From: Paenibacillus cookii | GTDB taxonomy: Bacteria; Bacillota; Bacilli; Paenibacillales; Paenibacillaceae | NCBI RefSeq assembly: GCF_018333375.1 | Contig: NZ_BORW01000011.1 | Span: 111,932-175,931, forward strand | DNA length: 64,000 nucleotides | Direction of reading: 5' to 3' | Part shown: positions 1-8,941 of the stretch, piece by piece | Layout of the letters: every line of letters starts with the position of its first letter | How positions within the stretch are numbered: the stretch's first letter is position 1 | Translations under genes and position numbers: made by a program | Notes under the pieces: model-generated | The model's database searches: none | What the model was told of the DNA's origin: nothing | Seen by the model: only the letters and a program-made list of their open reading frames with translations

Positions 1-771
1 AAGGATTGGAACACCCAGATGATCGGGAGCAGCGTGGACAGCTTGTTGACGGACGTGATGAGCAACAAGGAAGTGTTGGTCCAATTGACCGATATCCGGA
101 CGAAGGACAACGGCCAATATATACATGCCATCAACGTATGCCTGTTATCCAGCGTCATGGGCATCAACATGGGCCTCAACTATCAACAGCTGAAGGAACT
201 TGCGACGGGGGCCCTCCTGCACGACATCGGCAAAACGGGCATGAGGGAGGAAGATCTGCTCATTCCCGACCTTAAAGGGCATCACACCTGGAGAGGATAC
301 GAAAAGCTGAAAAGCAGAAGGGAATTCAGCCTCCTGATCGCGCACGTGGCCTTGCAGCACCATGAACGGGTGGACGGTCTGGGCCTTCCGCGGGGACTTG
401 CGGGGGATGAAATTCATCTGTACGCCAAAATCGTGTCGGCGGCGGATACCTACGAACGGCTCGTTCATCCGCTGCCTCCGCAGGCCAAAAAGCTGCTGCC
501 GCACGAAGCCTGCGAGGAAATGATGGCGATGTCGGAAAAGCAGCTGGACCATGAAGTGCTGCTGCAGTTCAACCGGATCGTATCCGTTTATCCGAACGGC
601 ACGGCGGTACGTTTGTCCAACAAGCAAACGGGCGTCGTCGTCCGCCAGCATCGCGGCCTGCCCGGGCGTCCGGTCATCCGGATCGTTCAGGGGGAGGCCA
701 GCCGGTTCGACGTCAAAGAACTGGATTTGGCGAAGGAGACGACGGTATTCATCGAGGCGGTTTTATCGTAG
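1..771 (+). CDS. HD-GYP domain protein, 5' end outside window
   Basis: The reading frame is open back to base 1, so the start and any N-terminal sensory region lie outside the window. Counting from the ATG at 19, it shows HDIGK (about residues 68-72), a His-rich HHTWRGYE segment, HHERVDGLGLPRGL and an AADTYE motif. This is the signature order of HD-GYP phosphodiesterases, which degrade the second messenger cyclic di-GMP in the cytoplasm. The usual GYP triplet is GLP here, so the Tyr is replaced, although the metal-binding His and Asp positions remain. After the HD domain a C-terminal region of about 65 residues (VRLSNKQTGVVVRQ) resembles the small extra domain common in Bacillales HD-GYP proteins. 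Family assignment is strong; activity is inferred. Confidence 0.9.
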   Translation, partial: KDWNTQMIGSSVDSLLTDVMSNKEVLVQLTDIRTKDNGQYIHAINVCLLSSVMGINMGLNYQQLKELATGALLHDIGKTGMREEDLLIPDLKGHHTWRGYEKLKSRREFSLLIAHVALQHHERVDGLGLPRGLAGDEIHLYAKIVSAADTYERLVHPLPPQAKKLLPHEACEEMMAMSEKQLDHEVLLQFNRIVSVYPNGTAVRLSNKQTGVVVRQHRGLPGRPVIRIVQGEASRFDVKELDLAKETTVFIEAVLS

Positions 772-864
772 AAATCCATTTGCGAGCCACACGGGGACAT
801 GCTATGATAGGTTCGTGTTGCTATGCACGCAAAGTATTGATTTATAACGATGAGGTGGCGGAAC

Positions 865-1107
865 ATGCAATATGTCATTCCTGTGATTACGCTGATCGTC
901 GGCTTGGTCGGCGGCTTTTTCATCGGCGTGTTTTATTTGCGCAAGCAAATGGAGAAAATGCAGAGTGATCCACAAATGCTGCAAAAAATGGCCAAACAGA
1001 TGGGGTATAATCTAAACAATCGTCAAATGCAGAAAGCGCAGCAAATGATGAAAAACAATCCGCAGTTCAGCGGCAAAAAGAAGCCTGGCGGAGGCAAACG
1101 CAAATAA
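865..1107 (+). CDS. YneF family (UPF0154) small membrane protein
   Basis: An 80-residue protein starting MQYVIPVITLIVGLVGG. It has one N-terminal membrane segment (about residues 3-23) followed by a charged cytoplasmic tail with the motif DPQMLQKMAKQMGYNLNNRQMQKAQQMMKNNP, described here in outline, typical of YneF/UPF0154. The ATG at 865 is preferred over the in-frame ATG at 850 because GAGGTGG lies at the right distance before 865 and the upstream residues are not hydrophobic. The function of the family is not established. It sits between the HD-GYP gene and folE on the same strand. The very basic Lys/Gly-rich C-terminus may contact nucleic acid or lipid head groups, but that is a guess. Confidence 0.85.
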   Translation: MQYVIPVITLIVGLVGGFFIGVFYLRKQMEKMQSDPQMLQKMAKQMGYNLNNRQMQKAQQMMKNNPQFSGKKKPGGGKRK

Positions 1108-1168
1108 GCCGGATTGTCGATAAATCCGTGAAGCGAAAAAAAAGAAGCCGCGAGAGGAGGGAAGTGCC

Positions 1169-1762
1169 GTGGCCGGCGTTAAAGATTACGTAAACAACAA
1201 GGTTCGGGAAAACCGTGAACAGGTGGAACACCACATCGCGGAAATTTTGAAATTGATCGGCGAAGACCCGCAGCGGGAGGGCCTGCTTGAAACCCCTGCG
1301 CGCGTGGCGCGGATGTACGAGGAAATTTTTGCGGGGTACGAAGTGGACCCGAGGGATGTGCTGGGCGTTACCTTCGATGAAAACCACGAGGAGCTCGTGA
1401 TCGTCAAGGATATCGTTTATTACAGCCAATGCGAGCATCATATGGCGCCGTTTTTCGGGAAAGTCCATATCGGGTACATTCCGAGCGGCAAAATCGCGGG
1501 ACTGAGCAAGCTGGCCCGTTTGGTGGAGGCGATCACGCGCCGTTTGCAGGTCCAGGAACGCATCACGTCGCAAATTGCCGACATCATGGTCGAAGTTCTG
1601 CAGCCTCATGGCGTCATGGTGGTCGTGGAAGGCGAACATCTGTGCATGTGCGCCCGCGGCGTGAAAAAGCCGGGCAGCAAAACGGTGACATCCGCGGTCC
1701 GCGGCATTTTCCGCGAGGACCCGGCTTCCAGAGCCGAGTTTTTGTCTTTGATCAAAGAATAA
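1169..1762 (+). CDS. folE: GTP cyclohydrolase I
   Basis: Catalyses GTP to 7,8-dihydroneopterin triphosphate, the first step of tetrahydrofolate synthesis, as a cytoplasmic toroidal homodecamer. The 197-residue length fits the short bacterial type. Zinc ligands are visible as Cys88 and His91 in QCEHHMAPF and Cys159 in EHLCMCARG; the substrate loop [14 protein letters not shown] is also present. The start is GTG at 1169, preceded by GAGAGGAGGGAAG. A bidirectional terminator follows directly, so folE ends the plus-strand unit. The sequence is intact and highly conserved, so the call is secure. I see no folate-pathway neighbours, unlike bacteria where folE sits in a fol operon. Confidence 0.97.
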   Translation: MAGVKDYVNNKVRENREQVEHHIAEILKLIGEDPQREGLLETPARVARMYEEIFAGYEVDPRDVLGVTFDENHEELVIVKDIVYYSQCEHHMAPFFGKVHIGYIPSGKIAGLSKLARLVEAITRRLQVQERITSQIADIMVEVLQPHGVMVVVEGEHLCMCARGVKKPGSKTVTSAVRGIFREDPASRAEFLSLIKE

Positions 1763-1774
1763 TCGGAACATCAT

Positions 1775-1824
1775 AAAAAAGGCATCATGGAAGACCCGAA
1801 TCGGATCTTCGATGATGCCTTTTT
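1775..1824. terminator. bidirectional intrinsic terminator between folE and the convergent hydrolase
   Basis: GGCATCAT at 1781-1788 pairs with ATGATGCC at 1812-1819, and the stem continues with GAAGA/TCTTC. It is flanked by an A run on the left and a T run on the right, so it can stop transcription from both sides. Confidence 0.9.
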
Positions 1825-1873
1825 GTATGCCCGGGCTTCGGAAGCGCCTTGGCCTAATTGGGCGAAAGGCTGT

Positions 1874-2905
1874 TTACCGTTTGTTTTGGATCACGGGCGC
1901 ATTGTCGATGTCCTTCCGTTCGGCAAGCTTCACGTTGGCGAGGAAGGAGGAGACGCGGCGAAGATACTCGCGCGGATGCTCGCGGAAAATGAGCTCATGA
2001 TGGCTGTTTTTGACGATCCAAACGTCCGAATACGGATTCGACTGGTTGGATGCCAATTTTTCGGCAATCGGGTAAGGGGCCTTCTCGTCCTCCGTGCCGT
2101 GAACGAAAAAGATCGGGAACGGGTAATCTTCCTTTTTGACCTGCTGGTAAGGAATTTGGTGGAGGCTCGTTCCGTTAAGCACCGGGAACAGCAGCTCCAA
2201 AATTTCGAGCGACGGATGGCGCGGCAGGTCGATTTGGTTTTTGATATTATGGTACAACGTGTCCGGCTCCAGCAAAAAGGTGCTGTCCAAAATCATCGCG
2301 TCGATATCCTTGGTTTGCAGCCCGGCTTGAAGCGCCGTCCCGGCTCCCATCGAAAAGCCCCACACGACGATCTGCTTCGCGCCGCGTTGTTTGGCCAGCT
2401 CGATCGCCCCGAGCAGCTGCTGCGATTCGGCTTTGCCGCCGGTGGCCACCGCCTTGCTGGTCTGGGACGCGAAGCCGTAATCGAACATGATGACGTTAAA
2501 ATTCATCCGGTGCGCGTAATGGGCCAGATCGTACATCGGAATCCACGTTTCCTCGCGGTTTGCGCCGTAGCCGTGGCTGAACACGATCGTTTTTTTCGAT
2601 CCGGCGGCGGGAATGTACCAGCCCTGCATCATCCGGCTGCCGTCCAAGGCGGGGAAGGTCACGTTTTCATAGGCCATGTTTTTTGCCTGCTTCGGATTCG
2701 AATACAGCGGCGCAACGGTCGGGTTCGAAAGCACCCAAGCGATGTACGCGTGCAAGGCGATAAAACAAAATAGAAGGAAAAACACGACCGACAGCAGCAA
2801 GGCAACGAGAATATGCTTCACGCGGATCAGCCGCGGGGTGAGTGGAATGGGTGTCTCGGTCAGGGGGGGAGAAATTTGGGCGTCGTTTCGGGTTGCCATA
2901 TTCAT
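1874..2905 (-). CDS. membrane-anchored alpha/beta hydrolase
   Basis: A 343-residue protein with one transmembrane helix near the N-terminus (about residues 31-56) and an outward-facing alpha/beta-hydrolase domain. The nucleophile elbow is GFSMG (Ser185), with an oxyanion-region SHGYG around residue 110, an acid residue in HGTEDEKAP and a His in NSHHELIF, giving a full triad. It resembles the YqkD/BAAT-like hydrolases of Bacillota, whose substrates are mostly unknown. The start at 2905 is supported by AAAGGAGGGG just upstream. It stands alone, divergent from the IclR regulator across about 280 bp. The enzyme class is clear; the substrate cannot be read from sequence. Confidence 0.88.
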   Translation of the reverse strand: MNMATRNDAQISPPLTETPIPLTPRLIRVKHILVALLLSVVFFLLFCFIALHAYIAWVLSNPTVAPLYSNPKQAKNMAYENVTFPALDGSRMMQGWYIPAAGSKKTIVFSHGYGANREETWIPMYDLAHYAHRMNFNVIMFDYGFASQTSKAVATGGKAESQQLLGAIELAKQRGAKQIVVWGFSMGAGTALQAGLQTKDIDAMILDSTFLLEPDTLYHNIKNQIDLPRHPSLEILELLFPVLNGTSLHQIPYQQVKKEDYPFPIFFVHGTEDEKAPYPIAEKLASNQSNPYSDVWIVKNSHHELIFREHPREYLRRVSSFLANVKLAERKDIDNAPVIQNKR

Positions 2906-3106
2906 GAGAGCCCCTCCTTTATATCAAAATTTCAGGATTCTACAAATTTCGAGCCTGTCTCTAGTTTACCTATTATACACCCGATTCGGAAACAGAAAAA
3001 ATTTTACTCTATATCCTATGCGGTAGATCGCCTAAAGTCAATCGGCCTGGCCCAAAAAAACGGTTTCTTTTTTTAGCGCCGCCGAAACAGATTTTTAGCG
3101 AAAAAG

Positions 3107-3166
3107 TAGACTTTGGGGGCTGAATTTTTTATAATTATTGTAACCATGTTTCATTTGGTGAAACAT
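3107..3166 (+). promoter_or_regulatory. IclR gene promoter with 7-5-7 inverted-repeat operator
   Basis: A -35-like TAGACT (3107-3112) and TATAAT (3130-3135) are separated by 17 bp. Eleven bases downstream is TGTTTCA (3147-3153), five bases, then TGAAACA (3159-3165), a perfect inverted repeat over the expected transcription start. The arms resemble the TTTCA/TGAAA palindromes bound by IclR-family proteins such as KdgR. The same arms occur upstream of acnA at 16064-16082. Confidence 0.75.
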
Positions 3167-3186
3167 TAAGAGGGGCGGGAACAGGA

Positions 3187-3927
3187 ATGGAAGACCGCAA
3201 ATTAACCGTACGCGCCGTCGAGCGCGCGCTTGACATATTGATGTGTTTTACCAAAAGCAGCGAGCTCGGGCTGACCGAAATCGCCGGGCAGATCGGCCTG
3301 CACAAAAGCACGGTGCATCGTTTGATGACGACGCTCGAGGAGAAGGGGTTCGTCGCGCGGGATGCGGCAACGGAAAAATACCGCCTGGGGCTGAAGGTAT
3401 GGGAGCTGTCCACGCATCTGTCCAAAAGCGACGATCCGGCCGTGCTGCTTCTTCCGGCGATGGAGCGGTTGCGCGACCGGCTCGGGGAAACGGTGAGCTT
3501 GTATTTGCGGGACGGAAAAGACCGCTTGCGGATCCAGGCGGTGCAGAGCAACCAGGCGATCCGCCGCGTGGCTCAGGTCGGCGCCCGCCTGCCGCTGTAC
3601 GTCGGAGCTTCGAGCAAGGTGCTTGTCGCTTTTGCTTCGGAGGAAGACCGGCGGGAGTTGTTCGGCGATCCGGAATGGCCGGAGATGCCCGATCCGGAAG
3701 GTTACCTCCGCATGCTGGCGGAGATCCGGGAGCGCGGATACGCGACCAGCTTCGAAGAGCGCGAGCCGGGAGCGGCCGCGGTTGCCGTGCCGATCGTGAA
3801 CCGGAGGGGGGAAGTGGCTGCGGCGCTTTCCGTATCCGGTCCGATCAGCCGGATCGGCGAGGATACGCTGCATGAGTTTGCGCCGGTACTGATGGAAGCG
3901 GCCCATGAAATGGGACTGATGATCTAG
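3187..3927 (+). CDS. IclR family transcriptional regulator
   Basis: A 246-residue regulator with an N-terminal winged helix (about residues 5-65; VRAVERALDILMCF, LGLTEIAGQIGLHKSTVHRLM) and a C-terminal IclR effector domain (about 80-245; ETVSLYLRDG, GARLPLYVGASSKVLVAF, SVSGPISRI). IclR proteins bind short organic acids or sugars in the GAF-like C-terminal domain and act as dimers on palindromes. The gene has its own promoter with a palindrome just downstream, so autoregulation is likely. The effector is unknown. The matching palindrome at acnA, about 13 kb away, suggests that control reaches central carbon metabolism. Family call is secure; targets are inferred. Confidence 0.95.
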   Translation: MEDRKLTVRAVERALDILMCFTKSSELGLTEIAGQIGLHKSTVHRLMTTLEEKGFVARDAATEKYRLGLKVWELSTHLSKSDDPAVLLLPAMERLRDRLGETVSLYLRDGKDRLRIQAVQSNQAIRRVAQVGARLPLYVGASSKVLVAFASEEDRRELFGDPEWPEMPDPEGYLRMLAEIRERGYATSFEEREPGAAAVAVPIVNRRGEVAAALSVSGPISRIGEDTLHEFAPVLMEAAHEMGLMI

Positions 3928-3932
3928 ACGGC

Positions 3933-3980
3933 AAAAAGCCCGCGTCGACCGTAAACGTTTCGGTCGGCGCGGGCTTTGTT
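3933..3980. terminator. bidirectional terminator between IclR gene and S9 peptidase gene
   Basis: AAAGCCCGCG followed by CGACCG (3935-3951) pairs with CGGTCG and CGCGGGCTTT (3961-3977) around a 9-nt loop. A and T runs flank it, which suits the two convergent genes. Confidence 0.92.
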
Positions 3981-3985
3981 TGATT

Positions 3986-5980
3986 TTATGCCTCGATATG
4001 CTCTTTGAACCAGCGGACGATATGGGTGAGGCGTCTTGTGCGAAGATACGGATTGCCGCTCCGGGACAGATTGTGATCCGCTCCCGGGAAACGGATCAGC
4101 TGCGTTTCTTTGCCCAGCCGCTTCAGCGCGACGAACATCTGCTCGCCCTGCTCGATTGGACAGCGCATGTCCTGCTCGCCGTGAAGGATGAGCAGCGGGG
4201 TGCTTACGTTTTTGACATAAGCAAGCGGGGAATGCTTCCACAGCTTTTCGACGTCATCCCACGCATTGCCCCAGATTTGGTCCTCCGTGAAGTGGTAGCC
4301 GATATCGCTCACGCCGTAGAACGAAAGCCAGTTGCAGATGGAACGCTGGGTGACGGCCGCCTGGAAGCGGTTCGTATGGCCGACGATCCAGTTGGTCATA
4401 AATCCTCCGTAGCTTCCGCCGGTCACGCCGAGACGGGAGCCGTCCACGAAAGGATAGTGGTCCAGCACGTAGTCCGTAAATTCCATCAGGTCGAGGTAAT
4501 CCCGTCCGCCATAGTCCCCGCGGACCGTGTTGACATGGACCTGTCCGTAGCCGTGCCCGCCGCGCGGATTCGTGTAGAATACCGCATAACCGGCGGCGGC
4601 CAGCAGCTGGAACTCATGCATGAACGTATGGCCGTACATGGCTTGCGGTCCGCCGTGGATTTCGAGAACGGCCGGTACCTTGGAGCCTTCCTTGAAGCCG
4701 ATCGGCTTCATGATCCAGCCCTGCATCGGCCAGCCGTCTCCGGCCGCGTACCGGAACTCTTCCGGCTCGCTCAGCGTCAGCTCGCTCCATAGCTCTTTGT
4801 TGCATTCGGTCAAGCGGGTTTCCGTTCGGCCCGGCAGTTCCAGCCGGTACAAATCGCCGGGGTGCAAAGGATCGGCAGCGGCAAATACGAGGCTGCCTTC
4901 CGGCGTCAGGGCGAACTGGTAGATCTCGCGGTCCCCGCCGGCGACGATTTCGAATTCGGAGCCGTCGAGGGCATAACGGGCGATCTCGACGCGCCCCAGC
5001 TGGCTCACCTGAAGGTATACATGCGCTCCGTCCGGGCTGAAGACCGGCGGCGTTCCGGCGCCTGCGCGCATATCGCTGACGCAGCTGTGGCCGATCTGGA
5101 TGTCGAGATCGGTATAGAGGGCGCGGTATTCGCCGCCTTCCGCCGGGATGAGATATATGCGGGTCAGCGTGGCGTAACCGCAGGACAGATCATCCGCAAG
5201 CATCAGGATGGATCCGCCGTCCGGCGTATAGCTGACGGAACCGATGCTGATTTTGCCGTCCGTCAGCCGGCGCGTTTCGCTTCCCGTACGATCCGTTACA
5301 TACAGATCGTTCGTCGGTCTCAGATCGGCGTCGGCATACTCGTCCGTAGGCAGCTCCGCCGTATACGCGATGCGGCTGCCGTCCGGCGACCAGGCGAAAG
5401 CCCCGACGTCAAACGCGCCCGACGTTATCTGGACGCTGCTTGCGCCCGCGATGTCGAATACGAATAAATGCGATCTGCGGCCGCTTCGCAAACCGACGCC
5501 GTCGGCTTTGTAACGGATGCGGTCCACGATTTTTTCCTCGGGCAGCGCAGGTTCGTCCTTGGCTTTGGCGTCCAATTGCTCTTCCTTGTCGTCCGGCGCT
5601 TCGGCTTTAAGAAGCAGGGCGGAACCGTCCGGCGACCATTTGAATGCGCTTACTCCATGCTTCAATTCGGTCACGGCCCGGGCTTCGCCGCCATGCGCGG
5701 GCATGATCCACACCTGGCGAGCATCGCCTTTTTTCCGGAGAAAAGCCAGCTGCGCACCGTCAGGGGACCACTGCGGCGCTCCGTCCTGCTCGCCGGCCGT
5801 AAACGGAACGTCCGCGCCGCCCGGCTGAATCAGGCGGATTTGGGTCACGTACCCGTCATGTTTGTCGTTGACCGATTTCAGTATGTACGCAGTCGCGCCG
5901 TTTTCGGGCGAAACTGCAGGATCGCTTACCCAGCGGATGCGGTACAGGTCCTCGGCTGTCATTACGCGTTTCTCACTCAT
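3986..5980 (-). CDS. S9 family peptidase (acylaminoacyl-peptidase/prolyl oligopeptidase type)
   Basis: A 664-residue cytoplasmic serine peptidase with no signal peptide. The N-terminal part (about residues 1-390) holds WD40/beta-propeller repeats, seen as repeated FKWSPDGS, FAWSPDGS and FSPDGAH motifs. The C-terminal alpha/beta-hydrolase domain carries GGSYGG (Ser523), HGEQD (Asp604) and GADHN (His636), a complete catalytic triad. The family cleaves short or N-acylated peptides that enter through the propeller. The ATG at 5980 is chosen over the upstream in-frame start at 6013 because GGGAGGT lies about 8 bases before it. It is separated from the next upstream minus-strand gene by about 110 bp and may be monocistronic. 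Confidence 0.95.
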   Translation of the reverse strand: MSEKRVMTAEDLYRIRWVSDPAVSPENGATAYILKSVNDKHDGYVTQIRLIQPGGADVPFTAGEQDGAPQWSPDGAQLAFLRKKGDARQVWIMPAHGGEARAVTELKHGVSAFKWSPDGSALLLKAEAPDDKEEQLDAKAKDEPALPEEKIVDRIRYKADGVGLRSGRRSHLFVFDIAGASSVQITSGAFDVGAFAWSPDGSRIAYTAELPTDEYADADLRPTNDLYVTDRTGSETRRLTDGKISIGSVSYTPDGGSILMLADDLSCGYATLTRIYLIPAEGGEYRALYTDLDIQIGHSCVSDMRAGAGTPPVFSPDGAHVYLQVSQLGRVEIARYALDGSEFEIVAGGDREIYQFALTPEGSLVFAAADPLHPGDLYRLELPGRTETRLTECNKELWSELTLSEPEEFRYAAGDGWPMQGWIMKPIGFKEGSKVPAVLEIHGGPQAMYGHTFMHEFQLLAAAGYAVFYTNPRGGHGYGQVHVNTVRGDYGGRDYLDLMEFTDYVLDHYPFVDGSRLGVTGGSYGGFMTNWIVGHTNRFQAAVTQRSICNWLSFYGVSDIGYHFTEDQIWGNAWDDVEKLWKHSPLAYVKNVSTPLLILHGEQDMRCPIEQGEQMFVALKRLGKETQLIRFPGADHNLSRSGNPYLRTRRLTHIVRWFKEHIEA

Positions 5981-6090
5981 CGAAAAAGACCTCCCATATA
6001 AAAGATGAACCATTTCATGAGTTCATTATCCCAGAGAATGGGCGTAAATTCCATCCCGATTCCTTCGGAAGCCGAGAACCCCGCAAACCT

Positions 6091-7725
6091 TTACTTTTTC
6101 CGAATCCACGCCGCGATATCGGAGATCAGCGCGGAAGATACGTTGGACGGCATCGCATATTCGGCACCGATCGAGATGCCGTCGTATTCCGCGAGCAGAT
6201 GGTTCATTTTCGGATACGATTTGAATTCGACGCCGCTCCGGCCTTGAAGCGCCTTTTTCCACTCGTTGAACTGGTTCATCGTCACCTGCCAGTCGTTTTC
6301 GCCTTGCAGGACGAGCATCGGCGTTTGTTGCTTGACGGCCAGATCGACGGGTTTATAGTTTTTCTGCTCAAACCACCAATACGCCGGGGAGAGCGGGAAG
6401 TTTTCAGGCATATGGTCCACGGTATACTGCGGATCGTTCACCAGCCGGGCGATTTGGGTCCATGCAGCCGCCTGCTGTTCGTACGGGGCAGGGTCCTGGC
6501 CCAGCTTTTTGACGCGCGCAACCAGCTCCTGCTGCTGCTCGATCAGCGTATCGGCAAACTTCAGGCTAGGGCCCGAGAGCACGATCGCGCCCGCGATGTC
6601 CTTGCTTTGGTCCGCATCGAGGATCAGCGGCATCGCAAAACCGCCTTGGCTGTGGCCTGCGACGAAGATCCGGCCCGGATCGATCTTAGGCGTTTGTTTG
6701 AGCAGCTTGACGGCGGTGACGGCGTCATCCACGGTTTCTTTCTTCAGCGTGAACTTCGGATCGGCCGCAACCTTGAAGGTATGCTCGTAGGTCACCTTGT
6801 CATAGCGAAGAACGGCGATGCCCTTGGCCGCCAAACCGACGGCCAGGTCGCGGAACGGCTTGGCCGCGCCCATCGAGGAATCGCGGTCATGAGGCCCGGA
6901 GCCGTGGACAAGCACGACGGCAGGGAACGGTCCTTCGCCTTGCGGAAGGGTCAACGTGGCGGGCAAGGCCCACTGGCCTTCACCGATGCGCACTTCCTGT
7001 TCCGTATAGGCGGCCGGGTTGTCATAAGCGGGCTTTTGGTATCCGCCAGAGCTGACAGGGCCGATATACATGTCATCCACCCGGCCTTCGCCATTCAGCC
7101 TGAGCGTTACGTTCACCGGCATTTGTCCCCACTGAAGCAGATAGGAAACGTTGCGGTAGACGGCATTCGTTTGCTCCGTTCTGGCAGAGGGTTTCGAAGG
7201 CGCCTTTCCATACAGCTGCTCGTAATTGCTCCACAAGCCGTTGATGGCTTGAACAGGCAGCGCTTTTTGGAAAGCGGGGCTCATGTATTCGGCGGCTTTG
7301 GCGCCGTTACCCGCTTGCAGCTCCTTCAGGAACAAATCGGCTGTGTCTTGGGAAGCTCCCGGGTTGCTACTTTCCCCCGGGGTTGCCGGTTGGCCGAAAA
7401 TGCCGGAAAGGAAACCGGCAGGCACAAGCGTTTTGCCGGAAACGAGCTGAACCGGACCTCCCACGTTTACGGCTTTGCCGTTGAATACGCCTTGGGCTTT
7501 GCCCGGGGTCAGCACGAGGGTTTGGCCGCCTTTGACCAGCGTGACCGTGCGGGCGGCCTGGTCCCAGCGAACCTCCACGCCCAGCTTGGACGCGGCTTCG
7601 CGCACCGGCGCGTACGCCGTCCCGGCCTTGGACGATTCCGCTGCGGCGGAAGCTGCGGGCACGGACAGCGCAAGCGCGAGGGATGCGGCGGCAAATTTGC
7701 GTAATTTCTTCGAATTTTTTTTCAT
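6091..7725 (-). CDS. secreted alpha/beta hydrolase with copper-amine-oxidase-like N-terminal domain
   Basis: A 544-residue exported protein. The Sec signal peptide (about 1-28) has a KK-rich start and an AASA cleavage region. Next comes a copper-amine-oxidase-N-like stalk domain (about 35-110; AYAPVREAASKLGVEVRWD), which in Paenibacillus is a generic surface or ligand module. A DUF3887-like region (about 125-220) follows, then an alpha/beta-hydrolase domain with an HGSGPHDRD oxyanion region, GHSQGG nucleophile, QGENDWQV acid and MNHLL His. This domain order is like YesT/ESTHER-type secreted esterases of Bacillota; acyl-ester hydrolysis is likely, substrate unknown. Start ATG at 7725 follows AGAGGAGGAACCGTC. 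No operon partner is evident. Confidence 0.9.
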   Translation of the reverse strand: MKKNSKKLRKFAAASLALALSVPAASAAAESSKAGTAYAPVREAASKLGVEVRWDQAARTVTLVKGGQTLVLTPGKAQGVFNGKAVNVGGPVQLVSGKTLVPAGFLSGIFGQPATPGESSNPGASQDTADLFLKELQAGNGAKAAEYMSPAFQKALPVQAINGLWSNYEQLYGKAPSKPSARTEQTNAVYRNVSYLLQWGQMPVNVTLRLNGEGRVDDMYIGPVSSGGYQKPAYDNPAAYTEQEVRIGEGQWALPATLTLPQGEGPFPAVVLVHGSGPHDRDSSMGAAKPFRDLAVGLAAKGIAVLRYDKVTYEHTFKVAADPKFTLKKETVDDAVTAVKLLKQTPKIDPGRIFVAGHSQGGFAMPLILDADQSKDIAGAIVLSGPSLKFADTLIEQQQELVARVKKLGQDPAPYEQQAAAWTQIARLVNDPQYTVDHMPENFPLSPAYWWFEQKNYKPVDLAVKQQTPMLVLQGENDWQVTMNQFNEWKKALQGRSGVEFKSYPKMNHLLAEYDGISIGAEYAMPSNVSSALISDIAAWIRKK

Positions 7726-7843
7726 GACGGTTCCTCCTCTGGAGCGGTTAGCTCCTTTATATAATGAAAGGCATCGTATGGAGGCGGAGGTTGGATTCTA
7801 GGATGTCCGATGCCGATGAAGCCGCGAATGCTCCAATTTCGCT

Positions 7844-8941
7844 TCAGCCTGCAAAATAACCGGCGGCAAATATGAGGAGAAGAATCCCCGCAAAAATCAT
7901 CCATGCCGCCGGTCTGGCGAAATTGATCGTCCAGCCGATGCCCATTCGTTTCTCCACGAACATGGCCGGATCGTTCGGATTGTAATAAATAAAGCCGAGT
8001 TTCCAGAAACGGTCGTCATTCACGGCGGTCGCGCTGGCGGCCCCGGAAGGGCGGCCGATGCGGCGGCCTCCTTGTCCGGTCGTAAACGAGAGGATCAAGG
8101 CCATCACGATGATGATGGCCGGCATCATCATCGTGATGGGAAACACGACGTTGCCGGGCAGATTGTAGCGCATATTGAGCTGAATAAACGACAGCAACAG
8201 CGTGATCAACATCCCTGAGACGACGTTAAACATCGACCACCGGAGGCGGAAAAGCGCATTCCGCTGCGCAGAAAGCTCGGGATGATCGGGATGGATCTGC
8301 TGCTTGCTTTTCAGGATCATCCAGTTCATGAACATAAACAGGAAAATCATGACCAGCTGCATCAGGTTCGGACCGAGCACCGCCTGCAGCGATTTGTCGA
8401 CGGAGCGGGTGACTTCGCCATGCCAGTCGTATTTCATCGCGATCGTCTCAGGGAATTGGTCGTAGTACGCAATCGCAAGAATGGCGCTGATCAGCATGAC
8501 GGCAATATGCAGGATGAACCAGCGGTTGGAAACCGTGATCTTTTTGCTGCGGAACCGGGTGTCGATCGCGATTTTTCCGCTCTGCTGCGCCGCGGTCGGC
8601 AGGGAGGCCTTCGTTTTTTTCATTCTCAGGTAAAAGGCAAAGTTCATCGCTGCCGAGCAAATAATCACGGCGGTAATAAAGATGGATATTACGGTGGCCT
8701 GGCCTTCTTCGCCGGCGTTCATCAGCGAATACAGGCAGCCGAGAAGCAGGAGGGCATACAACGTGCCGCTGATCCAGGCAAATTGTTGTCTCATCCGCCG
8801 CAGCTGCGGGCTGTGATACATCTCTTCGCTGACCGAAACGCCGAAACTGACGGTTTCCCTGCTGAGAAACGGTATGGAAATCAGCGCGATGATGATGGGG
8901 ATGAAGAGGGCGACAATCATGAAAGCAGAAATCCAGTACAT
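7844..8941 (-). CDS. DUF1648/DUF5808 multi-pass membrane protein, GntR-coupled
   Basis: A 365-residue integral membrane protein with about eight hydrophobic segments. A DUF1648-like region (about 165-200; PETIAMKYDWHGEVTRSVDKS, shown in outline by PETIAMKYD) and a C-terminal DUF5808-like motif (FIYYNPNDPAMFVEKRMGIG) are visible. Such proteins typically pair with YtrA-type GntR repressors in Bacillota and may act in envelope stress or peptide tolerance, although no biochemical role is firmly known. Its ATG shares a base with the stop codon of the GntR gene upstream (TAATG), so the two are translationally coupled and transcribed together. Confidence 0.87.
   Translation of the reverse strand: MYWISAFMIVALFIPIIIALISIPFLSRETVSFGVSVSEEMYHSPQLRRMRQQFAWISGTLYALLLLGCLYSLMNAGEEGQATVISIFITAVIICSAAMNFAFYLRMKKTKASLPTAAQQSGKIAIDTRFRSKKITVSNRWFILHIAVMLISAILAIAYYDQFPETIAMKYDWHGEVTRSVDKSLQAVLGPNLMQLVMIFLFMFMNWMILKSKQQIHPDHPELSAQRNALFRLRWSMFNVVSGMLITLLLSFIQLNMRYNLPGNVVFPITMMMPAIIIVMALILSFTTGQGGRRIGRPSGAASATAVNDDRFWKLGFIYYNPNDPAMFVEKRMGIGWTINFARPAAWMIFAGILLLIFAAGYFAG

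Noticed and set aside
1787..2773. 328-residue plus-strand ORF opposite the alpha/beta hydrolase
   Set aside because: Its start lies in the bidirectional terminator and the translated protein has no recognisable domain.
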